This document shows, piece after piece, positions 34,100 to 45,345 of a DNA stretch of 64,000 bases. Both the position numbers and the translations under genes were made by a program. The notes below the pieces were generated by a model, which made no database searches, was not told the DNA's origin, and saw only the letters and a list, made by a program, of their open reading frames with translations. Origin of the DNA: Ceriagrion tenellum (lineage: Eukaryota > Arthropoda > Insecta > Odonata > Coenagrionidae); the NCBI GenBank assembly GCA_963169105.1, contig OY720633.1, positions 159,913,780 to 159,977,779 of the forward strand, written 5' to 3'. Each line of letters starts with the position of its first letter. Position 1 is the stretch's first letter.

Positions 34100-35787
34100 A
34101 GATGGAGTATGCTGATTTCTCTGGCCAGTACACGTCGTGTTTTCAAGGGTTTCGCCTTCCGGACCGCTCCTCCGTGAGCTCGGTCATCGACTGCCCCACT
34201 CGGGAACCCAAAGCAGCGTGATTGTTTTCGTGTCTTGGGTTTGGCTTCCCAATTCAGTTTCCCTCCCTCCGCGTGGGAAGGGAAGAATACCTCCTTCCAG
34301 GATCCATAAACATTCGGACCTCATCCTTCGCCCTCTTATTCCAGAATCCCTCGCCTCCTCATTCTTCGGGAGTGGATCTGCCAGCGGATGTCTCCCCCTC
34401 GACCTTACGTCACGGGTTTTGGACCCTCTCCCACCCCATCTGCCCATTCCCTTTCCTCACATCCCACTCCTACTCCTCTCGCCCCCCCCCCTCCCAACCC
34501 GCCCCCACCCGTCTTCCATCTTAAAACCCTTTCCTCTCCTCCTCGCTCGCTTTACCGTTTCGCCTCCCCTCCCTCCCTCCCCCCTCTCCAAACTTATCTC
34601 TTTTCTGAGTGAGGGAGAGATGGGGGCAGAGGTGTGGAGGGGTCCTGTGCTCCGCTCCCCGATCCCTCCAGCCGCCCGCACCACACGCACGGGAAACCCC
34701 TCTGTCCGCATCCTTCCCCCCCCCCACCTCCCTCTCACAACTCCCCCGTTTTCCCTTCCTGGCTTTAAACCCCTCTTTGCCGCTCGAAAAGTTTAGGTGT
34801 AGTGGGGGGGGGGGAGGAAGGGGAATGGGGTGTCCCACAGTCTTTCAGAAGGGGATAAATGGAAGCACCGTGGCACGGGCGCCCTTAGAAGAGTGTTCTC
34901 GTGTTGTGACTCGCACCACAAGAAAGGAGAGAGGGTTGAGTGTCTCTTAGTGTCAGTTGCTCCGTTGGTGCTTCGAGGAGTTGTTGGGTGTTTTTTGGGA
35001 GCGAAGAGGAGGAACTCCGGCGGGAAGAGGAGAGGACTCTCTGGGGGAAGACTTCTCTTGAGAGGGAGAGAAGGGGAATCTTGGTTTTCTTTCGGGCGGG
35101 CAAGAAGAGGCGCGCCGCCGGGTCTCGGGGCAAGCCGGCCGACGACTAGGCAGCGGAAGCCGGAGGCAAGAGGGAGACTCGTGGTCGGAGGAGGTGACCA
35201 CGTGCGGTGCGATCTCCTCGAGGTCTTCCCCCCCGAGAAGAGCGTCTGTCGAGGGAAGAGAACATCCAGGGGTGCTCGGAGTGGGGTCACCACCGAGACG
35301 GAAGGCCCCGGAGCTGGAATGAAGTGGTGAGTGAGCGAGTGATTGTCTGTCCCCGAGTGTCCTGCGAGGAGAACATCGATAGCGGAAGCGTGGCATGGGT
35401 GGAGAGGCGGTTGAGTCAAAGGAACGGGTTGAGCTCGCGACCGCTGTGATTGCCGATTAATGTTTTGAGTCGACGACACGGAATGCCGTGCCGCGGTGCA
35501 CGAGGGAATATCGCGCGTGAGATGTGTGTTTCCGAGGGGTGGTTGTCGACGAGATGAGAGAAGATTCGCCGGTTGGCAGGTGAAGGGGAAATTCAGTTTT
35601 CTTTTGTTTTTCGCCCCCCCGTTGATGTTTCGCCAAATATCTCTTCTCAATTGAGAGATCAGCAAGTGTCGAGCGCAGGCGTGGATACTTTCCCGAGAAT
35701 CGCGAGTGCGAAAATATTTGACGGTCTCGATGTGAGCCGCGGAAGATGAAAAAGAAGCCAATGGCGTCGAAGGAAGCCTGCGATTAG
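34100..35787 (+). promoter_or_regulatory. CpG-rich region with strand-asymmetry switch; promoter/first-exon candidate
   Basis: The left half (about 34,260-34,790) is strongly C/T-rich on the plus strand, including CCCCCCCCCTCCC. From about 34,800 (a G11-type run) to 35,600 the plus strand is strongly G/A-rich. Such a switch, with G over C downstream, is typical of a bidirectional start region. TCAGTTG at 34,953-34,959 is an arthropod-type initiator. Donor-like sequences are TG|GTGAGTGAG at 35,326/35,327 and AG|GTAATC at 35,787/35,788. A mini-frame starting ATGAAAAAG at 35,746 ends in TAG exactly at the second donor. Long frames here (322, 219, 166 codons) are low-complexity and appear on both strands, so I do not call them genes. 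Confidence 0.5.
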
Positions 35788-36660
35788 GTAATCCGAAATA
35801 TGTACTTTTAATTATGCATTCCTTCTAGAGCACGCATGTTATTGTTGAATGAGGATTCCCATTATCGAGTGTGCCTGTGACATTGGAGTTCACTTGCAAC
35901 ATAGGTTGTGAGTGTGCACGCTCACATCACCTTATATTCCGCGGTCTTCACTGGCGAAGGAGATACTCTTTCGCCGCATCCCACTTGGCTTTCGTGAGGA
36001 GGAATTTTGGCGCCGTTGCGCGTGCTGTGGCGATTCGAACAAAAGACGGCGATCGTTCTTTCCTCCTCTGTGGGCGCAGAACCCAAATACCTATCTCCCC
36101 AGTTTTCTCTGCGCGCGGAAAACACCCTTTGAAAAGTTCACTCCGGGCTATTTCTCCATAACCGCGAGCCAGGGGATTCTGGGGACTGTTTCCTTGAGCT
36201 TGTAGTTCGCCAGATATTTATGCGTCCGTGGTCCAAGAAGGAAAGTGGGCGTTTTTAAGGTTTTTCCAGGAACTTGGAAGGTAGCTTTTTTTAATCCGCC
36301 GTTCTTCGCCGCTTCAGGTTGGGCGGAACTCCATCAAATCGTCTGTTTTTGGCTCCCGAGATTATGATTATGCTGCGTCGCGGTCTTAGGAAATGGAGGA
36401 GTTCCAGATGCTTTGCTCCTCTTCGCGTTGTGGTCTCAGCTGACAATCCCTTGAATTTGATCACATTCAGTTTTATCTGCGCTCTGTCGGATTTCTCCAG
36501 ACTCCCCTGTGCCGCGGCCGAACATATGACCGGTCCCGAATATATGTTTTCTTTTCGCATCCACCTGACCTTGCGTCAAAAATACTCCTTTTCGCGCGCG
36601 CCCAAAATATTGCCTGGTTCTCTCACAAAACCGTGTCTGTTAGATTGGCCCAAGGACGTG
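35788..36660 (+). promoter_or_regulatory. Continuing CpG-rich DNA, likely 5' intron or regulatory
   Basis: Moderately GC/CpG-rich to about 36,600, then AT-rich. Frames of 67-115 codons on both strands show no family resemblance. If the donor at 35,787 is real, this is the start of the first intron. Confidence 0.3.
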
Positions 36661-38190
36661 AAATGATTTGAAATACTCCGTGAAGTGACTGGACAGAACT
36701 TTATATTTTAGGAGACAAAATAAAACCTTTCACATTTGTTGTAGTCATTTATGTATTACTTCATTTAGTACTTACATCTTAGAAGCTCACTGATTCATTC
36801 CTAAGCCCTTAATTCTCATGGTGTGTCTTAAAACGTCTTGAAAAGTATGTGCTACTACTGGGCATTTCGTTGCTGCTAATTATACCCCGGATGTTTCATT
36901 TTCAAGGTTATTTTTATATTTCACTCTCTTTAATGAACTAATTACTAATTACAAAATGTTGTATCTCTGCCAGTAGAATGTCTAAGACATATCGAACATG
37001 TGTGCAATAGTTTGGAAAATTAGACAGTATGAGTTCTTAATGCAGAAATTTAACCTTTCATTTCCGTGGTCGGGAGTGGTAGTTACGTATTGATGCTCAT
37101 TTACCGCATAATCTTGCTGTAGAATATGTGGTGCGCTCCTCATGAATACAGCGTGCTTATACTTTATTTGACTTGCTGTCTAATGGCTAGTGAAAATAAC
37201 ATTTTTAAACCACCCATAGTCCTAACATAACTTTTTTAAACCACTTACTTGACTTTGAAAGGAATGAAAAGTAAACATTTTTTTCACAATCCTATGCTTC
37301 AAACTAAGACTCCCATCCAGAATCCCTCGGTCTCGTGATCCCCTTTCTCAAAACGCATCGGACATGAAAAAAGATTTAAAGCTTTCCCAGCGAATTCTTT
37401 GAGTAAATTCCACCCGGGTTTAATTTGTGAACAGTATCAACTTGACATTACGATGGAGTCCATCGTCATCGCATTGGAATTGAGTGGCTTTATTTCTGCC
37501 TGTCAACTGCGATTTTAACTTTGAAGAACTTTAGTTTTCCAATTGATGTTCTTGGGCCTGGATAAAGCATTAATGTAATGATCTATATAGTTATTGTTGC
37601 GTTTTCACAGGTCACTGTTGTCACGGGTTACCGTCAAATAAATACTGCATTTCTCTAAATATTGACTCCCTCCGAATTTTGGAAGCTTCAATTTTGAAAA
37701 AAAAATTCTAATAATAGCTCGAATATACCCCTCCTAATTAATTTTCCCTCGAAGATTTTAGGCAAAACCGGGGGGCACTGCATTCAGAGATGTACTGTAA
37801 TGGCCCTTATTTGAGGCGCGTTCTTTCGCTTAATCGTTTGAAAACACAGGCATTCAAAGCAATCTAAACACGCAAGATGTATTCAATGGCGCTACAGCCG
37901 AGGGAAGGGGTAGTTCCCTGGCGATCGTATCCCTCTCCGATGAGCATCACTCTCGTCAGACTGTCTTCTTCTGAGTGAGAGTGTTTGCATTATAGATACT
38001 ACTGCTGGATCGTGGATCGTGCATCTCTCGCTCCTCCTGCTCGTCTAGTGTCTATTTCCGACCGCATAGGCCACGGCGTGAGAGAGAGATAGAAAGAGGG
38101 GAGCGACGGTGCTTTGGAACAGGAAGGGGGATGGGGAGTGGGCAGGATTTTAGAGTACCTATCGCGCGCCCTGGCTCCAATGCACCCGCG
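36661..38190. other. Non-coding DNA
   Basis: AT-rich; no repeat or gene supported. Confidence 0.4.
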
Positions 38191-38194
38191 TGCG

Positions 38195-38245
38195 CAAAGC
38201 TCCGTGACGTATAAAAACGGGAGCCACTTCTTCGTTTGCACGAGC
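38195..38245 (+). promoter_or_regulatory. CRE + TATA core promoter candidate
   Basis: TGACGT (38,205-38,210) overlaps TATAAAAA (38,210-38,217), preceded by CpG-rich ATCGCGCGCCC and CGCGTGCGC. A start near 38,238-38,245 would be expected, but there is no perfect TCAGT there. A pyrimidine-rich leader follows (38,245-38,320). The overlapping 104-codon plus and 125-codon minus frames are not recognised as proteins. Confidence 0.45.
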
Positions 38246-38429
38246 CATCCTCCCTTCCTCTCTATTTCTACTTTCCTCAACGAAACTTTCCATTCCAAAC
38301 TCTTCCCCCTCCCCAAGACGAATACTTTAATTAGTCTCCCTCTGCGCCACATTATTATAATTATTGACCGCTTCAAAAAACCACCGCTCCATCAGGAAAA
38401 TATGTTACACAGACTCGGTGATTCGTGAC

Positions 38430-41027
38430 GCCTCAGTCACACGTTGCAAATTCCGAACCTCTTCTTTCACTGCCTCTAGCATTGTGTACCGTTTTACTGC
38501 TCCTAATTAAGCCTTTGGTCTCTCACTACAATTAATTGGACTCTTAATTTGAATGAAATATCGATTAAATGCGAAACAACTTAAGGGTTATGCTTTATTT
38601 CTAGTGTCTTTATGAAATTATATTTTGTTTCCTTTGTATAAATATTGTTGTGAAAAATATAGTATTACCATAAGAATGTCCTTCGAAAAGTTTAGTAAAA
38701 ACGGTGAAGCTCAATGGAACCAGGAAATGTGATAAGATTTCCGACAAAAAGAACAGATCGGAGGTAGCGATTTACTTAATCCTTGTTTCGAAGAATTTTC
38801 TTGAGTTAAGATTTAAAAATTTGCTACGGTACTAATTTAAAAGTATACGAGTTCTGTTTTTATCGAACATTTATTTACATTATCTTGTCGAAATCTGTTT
38901 GTTTATGTTTTGATTCTGCCCAGTTTGGCGTTTGGGGAAATTGCTTTTGTTAACATATAGATATATTTAGAGGATAATAATAAAACGCCTCAACTGCAAA
39001 ATATACATCATTATATTCTGGATTCAATTGTATAACATCAAATTTCATTGTGCACAATCATTGACAATGTTATTTAAATGGTTATTATATAATTAATAAC
39101 TACATATAATTGGTTTTATGCATAGCATAAATTCCGCTTGGTGTTAATTTTTGATTAGTAATATTAATAATTGGGAAAGTTAACCAGATCTGCTTTTTTA
39201 GGTATGTTAACCTTTGTTTCATTTACAGTCTCCCTCAGTACGTATATAGTTGTTTCCGAATTTTTATTTGATTTAATCACTGCAAGCGCACCACCCTTCA
39301 CCACTTTCAGGTCAATTTTTAAATTTTGTCGTTTAAAACTGTTTGAGATTTGTCGATGTTATCAATATTAAGGTGTTAAAGAGAAGGATATAAAGTGTTT
39401 ATATTAAATTTGACTCCAATTTGATGAATGTTTCCGGAATATCGGCAAATGTAGACTTCAAGTGAGTGTCCTTTTACTAACCGCCCTTTTACATGTGGTT
39501 TTGAGTTGAGCTTAGGATAAGTTTATCCTGAGTAACCTGAAGATTTAAGCAGTATTAGAGCTTGGGAAACAGGCTGTTTCATCAATAATGAAATAAACGG
39601 AGATAATTAGGTCCCTACCAATAGTGTTGCCTTATACTATCCTGTCCAACGGTAACTTTTTGCGGTATATTAATTCATGAATAATTCATGAAAACTCTCA
39701 GAATCGTATGGCACAGGCGTGAATTTCTGTTCTACGAATTTCTGTTGAGTGCGGAAACTTGGTCACTAATTTGTTTTTCTGCGCGTATGCGTTCTGACCA
39801 TTATCCTGTTAGAGATAAGTCGACTACATGAAAAAAAGAGTTATCGAATTCCTCCACTAGTTGCAATTGGAAGAATTCTGAGAGTCATCTTGAATTATTC
39901 ATGAGTAAATTGACGAAAAAATCAACTGTGGGACACCGGCTACACTCGCATTATATATTTCAGTGAATTGGAGTGAGCGTACTTATTTTGTCATTAAATC
40001 TTATCGTAGACTGAAATTCATAATTTTGTATAAACGTTTTCTTTTCATCCAACTGTTGTCATTATATAATAAATCACCCAATATTAAGCTTTGTATTTCT
40101 ATGTGCATCACCGCGGCATAGTTTGTTCGTTCATTCAATTCATTCCATTGATACTTCAGGTTATTATTATTTCGTTGTAATTACTTTACCTATAGGTTCC
40201 TATACTTTGCGGATCTCTCTTAGCTATTTGATCTTTTCAAACCGACTTTACTATATATAAATGCTACCACAGCAAAAAGACAGCTTTCAGGCCGTCAGCC
40301 GATCAGCATCATTACTAATCGTGTGACATGGAGGCAGGCTATTCGCGATTCCTGTTTCATGAATAAATTTACGAAAATCTTACTGTGTGATCAGGACCTC
40401 CTGGGGGAAGATTCGACGGTGTAATATCTGCTCTCTTGTCGCTATGACTTGGTTGGTGACCTCGATAGGGACATCTACCGCGTTGAGAGCCAAAAAACCA
40501 TTATGTGAACTTAATGTGTTAAGAATTGCCTCGTGAGGTTGAGAATAAGCTTAGGATTGGAAGAGGGCCCTGAATATTGGGAATCAGTCGGTGGGATCGC
40601 AGATGTATGTCCAAAGGAGGAGAGTGAAAACGGTAATTCACGCTTCGGCAGTCACCGTCCAACCCGCTACGATAATTATCAAATCTCACGTGGCTTACTC
40701 AGACGAATTAATGAGATTTTTGGCGGTCAGTTGAACCCCGTCACTACGAATGTCTGCACCACTTTTTTGTTCCCTGCGCTTTGTACATACTGACTAACGA
40801 TCGACTCTTATTAGCTCTCCTTAGGAAAATCCAGGTCGTCTAAAAAAAAATGGCTTACGAACACCATGGAAATCCGTGTGATCGATTTTTTTTCTCGCAG
40901 TCAAAGAGCGACTGCATTAATGAGTTGGATCAGGGCGGAAATTAAGTGAAATGAAAGTATTGAACAACCGTGTGTCCTCCAACAATCGATCGGATCCTTG
41001 TGTGAATAAGCACAGCGGCAGAACTTA
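38430..41027. other. Non-coding DNA
   Basis: AT-rich. Includes a small perfect hairpin AGGATAA-GT-TTATCCT near 39,514-39,530 and the promoter-like site near 40,252. Confidence 0.35.
40252..40292 (+). promoter_or_regulatory. TATA + TCAG core promoter candidate
   Basis: TATATATAAAT (40,252-40,262) with TTCAGGC at 40,286-40,292. The A lies about 33 bases after TATAAA, close to the canonical distance. No coding frame of note follows directly; the 86-codon frame at 40,533-40,793 is unrecognised. Confidence 0.3.
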
Positions 41028-41580
41028 AAGTAGTTTAAGCGAAATATTATTTCACCTAGAAATCAATGAATTTGGTCTCATTTTAAAGAGAAAAATATCA
41101 CCCTTCTAATGACATCAAAAATTTAACCCCTTACCACATTAATTTTGGAGAATTTTTCCAAAAAATACCAGCCCTTTTACATGGAAAACGGTACTTGTAT
41201 GCACTCCAGAGAAACATTATTTACAAAATGAGGAATTTCTAACACTTAGATGTCGTAAATAGTGTGTAGTTTGTATGTTTTCTCAAATATATTTGAAAAC
41301 TAATCATATTGTCACCGCAGGAGGTTCTTAGGTATCACAAGAAACCTTCCGTTTGGAAGGAGTTTCAAACGCACTACGCGAAAAAAATGAGTCAAGTTCA
41401 AGACTTATTTAGATATTTTTATTTGATTACTTATCATTTCTGTCATATGAAACTATATCATTGCACCATTTATAATGCAATATTTAATTCATGAGTCCTA
41501 AATCTGATGAAATTAAAACGTATAATTCGAATATGGTCTCTATTATGACTAGGGAAGTATCTCGCTCGGACTACCTTCAA
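41028..41580 (+). mobile_element. Dispersed inverted-repeat element, copy B (complete)
   Basis: The left end AAGTAGTTTAAGCGAAATA and right end (reverse complement) AAGGTAGTCCGAGCGAGATA form ~20-bp inverted termini. The body matches copy A (437-730, reversed) in its right half and copy C (from 61,285) in its left two thirds. Outermost bases are TTAA (left) and TTGA (right, reversed), so a TTAA duplication is conceivable. No open frame longer than about 60 codons; a non-autonomous MITE-like element. Confidence 0.8.
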
Positions 41581-42469
41581 CAAAAAGAGGCCCCGAAGAA
41601 CGTACCTACCTCCATATAAATGACCGGTTCCGTGTAGTTGTGAATTTATCCAACCGGCGAGCTCATTAAGCTCATTCAGTTGAAACGTGTTCATTAATGT
41701 ACCTACTCAATGCTCATGTTTCCAGGACATACCGCTATATTCCTAATGCTAAAGTAGCCTCCATGATTGACGGTACGGAGACCAATATGAATTATTTTCA
41801 GTCATACTCTTCTGTGTTTTCGGAATATTTGCTTGCTTAGTGATTACAAGCTAGCATCAGATTCTTGAGTCATTATAAGTGGAAATTCTTACCGTCCCGC
41901 TACTCTAAGTATTCAAATTTTCCGCATGTGTGATAATATTTCTTATCTTGCCTAGGTCAGGGTTGGGTTCAAGAGAGTAAACACTTTCAGTTATCAACGT
42001 CACTGCGTTAATCCCAGAGATAATCTCGTCCACATTTCCTTTTCATATGGTCCTCGGCTCTGAGCGTATTTTAGGTGACTTTATCTCTCAAACATCTCTG
42101 AAGGTCGAGTATAATTTGAGATATCGTCCTATCTCCTGCGGCTTAGTTTTACAAACGTGTCCAAATGTTAAAAATTAATGTCTGCAATTATATGAATTTT
42201 GATGACGGAGAAGTAGATAGTGGCCCAGTGAATTAGTCAAATGCTTAAATTTTACCATAACGTCAGATATTTGGTGGCAAAAACTTTGGAAATTTCGTGA
42301 AAGTGCGTTAAAAATGAAGTAATATTCATTAAAGCTATATTTTAGAGCGAAAATTGAAAGGTTTTAGGACGATCATGTGAAAGAAAGATCTGACTTTGCT
42401 CTATTTAGCCCTCATCTGGAGTATTCACAAACGTAGTATGTGTTAGATATTCAGTGCAGAACGGTTCCG
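41581..42469. other. Non-coding DNA
   Basis: No gene or repeat recognised. Confidence 0.4.
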
Positions 42470-42610
42470 TTCGCGACCTAATCAAAATGGAAAGAAAAGG
42501 CGCACAGGCCGTCCAAAAGTGCTTCCAGTAAAAGAAAAAGAGCTATTCCAAGGAGTAGGACTACTAAAGACTTGGAGGTTACAAGCAAAGCGGAGGTTAC
42601 TTTAAAACTT
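42470..42610 (+). pseudogene. Possible pogo/CENP-B-type transposase N-terminal scrap
   Basis: Plus frame: RSRPNQNGKKRRTGRPKVLPVKEKEL, then FQGVGLLK, with a stop after about 45 codons. Tc1/pogo (Tigger-like) transposases have a GRP-x-V/L-x-x-EEE segment linking the first helix-turn-helix to the second. The match is short, and the expected glutamates are partly K/V, so this is tentative. Confidence 0.3.
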
Positions 42611-43059
42611 TAAATTACTTGATTCTCTGGTTAGCACTGAAAAACCAAACACTTAACCATGAAAACTCGCCCCACTCTCGTTCCCTCCTCCTCCTGATCT
42701 ATTTTCTCCGCCCCCTCTATTTTCCACCACTGGTATTCTAACGTTCATCCCTGCCATACTCTTTGCGGCGACTCAGGGTATTGTGCTGGTGTGTAATGAG
42801 CCAGGGTTTTTTCCCTGCTATTTCTGATGGTGAATTTTCAATTGTACCTCAGGACTTGCTTCAGCGAGGCCTGATTGGATGAAGACAGGTGCAAAGTGGC
42901 ATAACTGTATGGAGCTGGCATTATCTTTGGGCCCCTTAAGGTGGCTTGAGTGGCACCTCATCAAACATCTCGTCGAGAAAAAAATAGCCAGTGATTTAGG
43001 GCGTGGGAAAACCCATTCCGTTTATTTTTATTCGGTATTACGGCATATTTTTCGTGACA

Positions 43060-43345
43060 TATGCTCTGTGGGTATTACTGCTGTGGGGTTGGCGAGGTGT
43101 CTTGCAGCACCGATGTGCGGTGTGCGTTCGCATCTCGGCAGTACCGGAGATTTTCCCGCGGCATTCCGAATGCCCCCGCTTGGTTGCCATGTGGAGAGCA
43201 CTTTGAGTCGAGAGCACTTGGTCCGTTGGGTGGATTGTAAAACCGATGCGATCCCTTTGGAGCCTTTCATTTTGAGCTCACTCATACCGACGCTGGCGTT
43301 CCCTTTCCTCCAATCCCAGATTAATCCTGCCCTAACTACCCCACC
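43060..43345 (+). mobile_element. tRNA-derived SINE, copy C (diverged)
   Basis: Aligns with copies at 48,013 and 63,570: GCGTTCGCATCTC-GGCAG (B-box region), TGTGGAGAGCAC, CCGTTGG-x-TGG, CCTTTGGAGCCTTTC, CTCA-TACCGACGC-x-GG, CCCTTTCCTCC. It is the most diverged of the three. The 158-codon frame running through it (42,879-43,355) is therefore not a gene. Confidence 0.6.
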
Positions 43346-45239
43346 CACCCATTAAGAATGGTGTAAATTACGTAAGTTTTTGCCCGCCGCCCATCATAAC
43401 GACAAAATCGACAGCGTATTCTTCCTGCTCCATTTAGACGTACGCACAAGCCCACGAAAATTAGTACAGAGAAATAACAAAATAATACAGGGACAGTTTT
43501 TTTGTGTTTGAAAGGCGAAGTGCTCTAGTGTTTTTCAAAGACAAGCTCTTTGAAATAGATGTTTTGTGCTTGTTAGAGCATTGATCGCAATGTTTATCAT
43601 GTATTAACAAGATATTAATGTATATATTAGGTCCAAGATAAGATCTGCACCCTTAAAGCGTGTCATCTTTACTAAGTTACTTTATTTTAATTAGTTTCCA
43701 AGGATAGTTCTTTGATTTTTCATTTTAATTCTCTACTTCTAATTAAAATGTATCAAATTACTAATCACCACCATAATTCAATAGAAAAGTTTTCATTAAA
43801 TTATTAAATTCGGTTAACTATATCTAGAAACTGTTTCGTTATTTCTCGTTTAGGACAAATTTTATGAGAGTTACAAACAGTAGTCACTGTAACGGGAGTG
43901 ATCGTTTTTCTTTAATAGTATTATCTTTAATAAATGTTACGAGTTTAACTTAATACGCTGTCAATAATTACTGTGCTTGCCTCACGAGCAGCAGATAATG
44001 AATTCTTAAAGTGTTTGCCAGAAATTGGAATGGTGCCGTATGTGGTGAATTAATATGTCTTTTTTACGATAAGTGATTTTCCTTGGATTTAAATTCAATA
44101 TCTTGAGTGTTAATGTAATAAAACATCATTGAGACGAACACGCGTGATTTGATTCTTATATATATAAGTGCTACAGTGTGTTTTTAATCGGATTTTTTTA
44201 TTTGGATGCAACGTAAAGATTTTAATCGCTAGCAATCATGCATGTATTTGTTGACCTGACGGGTATCTACCCATATTTGTATCGCATTCATTTTTTTGGA
44301 GATTTAATGACTGAAGTAAAATATTCTAATCGGAATAAACCTAAATAAGATCACATTTCCGTCGAAGCTTTTTGGCAAACGTACGTCGAATTAGTTAAAT
44401 TGGAGCACTTTTTTGTCTTTGGTGAAAAATCCAATCATAAGTGGTTATCATTCTGTGAGTAGATACTGCATCGTACTTCATCTTCTACGTCAATTTACAG
44501 AAGATGAAGGCCTTCCTGTGTTTCCTCTTCGCTTGCTTGACTAGATTTCGCTAGCGTTCCAGCTTGCTCTTTCATGTCAGCAGTTGACCTGACCCGAAGT
44601 AAGGGACTGGAACGTTCTTAAAATTGTCGTTTTATATGGTGAACTACCGCGAAAGGAACATTTGAATAGATTTATCAATCAATGTACTTTGTTGAAACAT
44701 TGTCTTGTGGCGGAGGGAATATTTTCAATGTCATAATTAAGGATTTGTTGAAACACATTGTGGTAAAATGAATCTAAAGTTTTAGCTAGCAATAAATATT
44801 TTTTAAGAATATTAGTCTTGGATTAAAATATTAAGGCTCTTGTCATCTAACTGCCCCAGTTGTTTGCGTCCTTGAATATTAATTTAAAACTGTAATTTTC
44901 GCAGGAATTTTTATTTGATCCCATTAATTCCAAAGCATGGGACCATCCTCATATACCTGAGGATTTAATAAAATTTCTGAGAGAATAATGCAAGTTTTTA
45001 TTTTATCTCTCAAGTTGAGTTTACCCTTATTTGAGGCCGATTTCAACGATTTCCTCCGTTCCCGCGTTGTCTCTGCCTGTCATATTGGGCTAGTGATCGT
45101 CATTACTTCGCTAATTGAAACTCCCATTTATTTTTAAATGTGATCCATTGACCCTCAATCTATGAGATGCGAAAGAATATTCAAGGTTTAATGGCCATTT
45201 TCAAGTTTAACTATATTACTACTCCAAGGGTTGAAATTC
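43346..45239. other. Non-coding DNA
   Basis: AT-rich; nothing recognised. Confidence 0.4.
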
Positions 45240-45274
45240 GCCATGAAAAAATCATTTGACTTGACCTTCGAACT

Positions 45275-45340
45275 TCGACGGGCTTCGAACCCGGATCTCC
45301 CGATTGCCGGTCAGGTGCGTTAGCCAGTTACACCGGGTTC
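45275..45340 (-). repeat. tRNA-like sequence / SINE head
   Basis: Minus strand: GTGTAACTGGCTAACGCACC (A-box-like), an anticodon-arm-like CCTGA-CCGGCAA-TCGGG, and a T-arm CCGGG-TTCGAAG-CCCG with B-box GGTTCGAAGCC. There is no acceptor stem and position 33 is C rather than U, so this is a tRNA-derived SINE head or tRNA pseudogene, not a functional tRNA. An inverted decamer TCGAACCCGG / CCGGGTTCGA frames it. Confidence 0.55.
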
Positions 45341-45345
45341 GAATT

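Noticed and set aside
34137..34796. 219-codon plus-strand open frame
   Set aside because: Made of a C/T-rich tract (repeated P, S, L); no family resemblance and overlapped by frames in every other phase.
34793..35761. 322-codon minus-strand open frame
   Set aside because: Lies in CpG-rich, strand-asymmetric DNA; proline/serine/arginine low complexity, no domain, and long frames exist on the other strand too.
42879..43355. 158-codon plus-strand open frame
   Set aside because: Its second half is a diverged copy of the tRNA-derived SINE seen at 48.0 and 63.6 kb.
45275..45340. Functional tRNA on the minus strand
   Set aside because: No acceptor stem, C instead of U at position 33 and a mismatch in the T stem; better explained as a SINE head or tRNA pseudogene.
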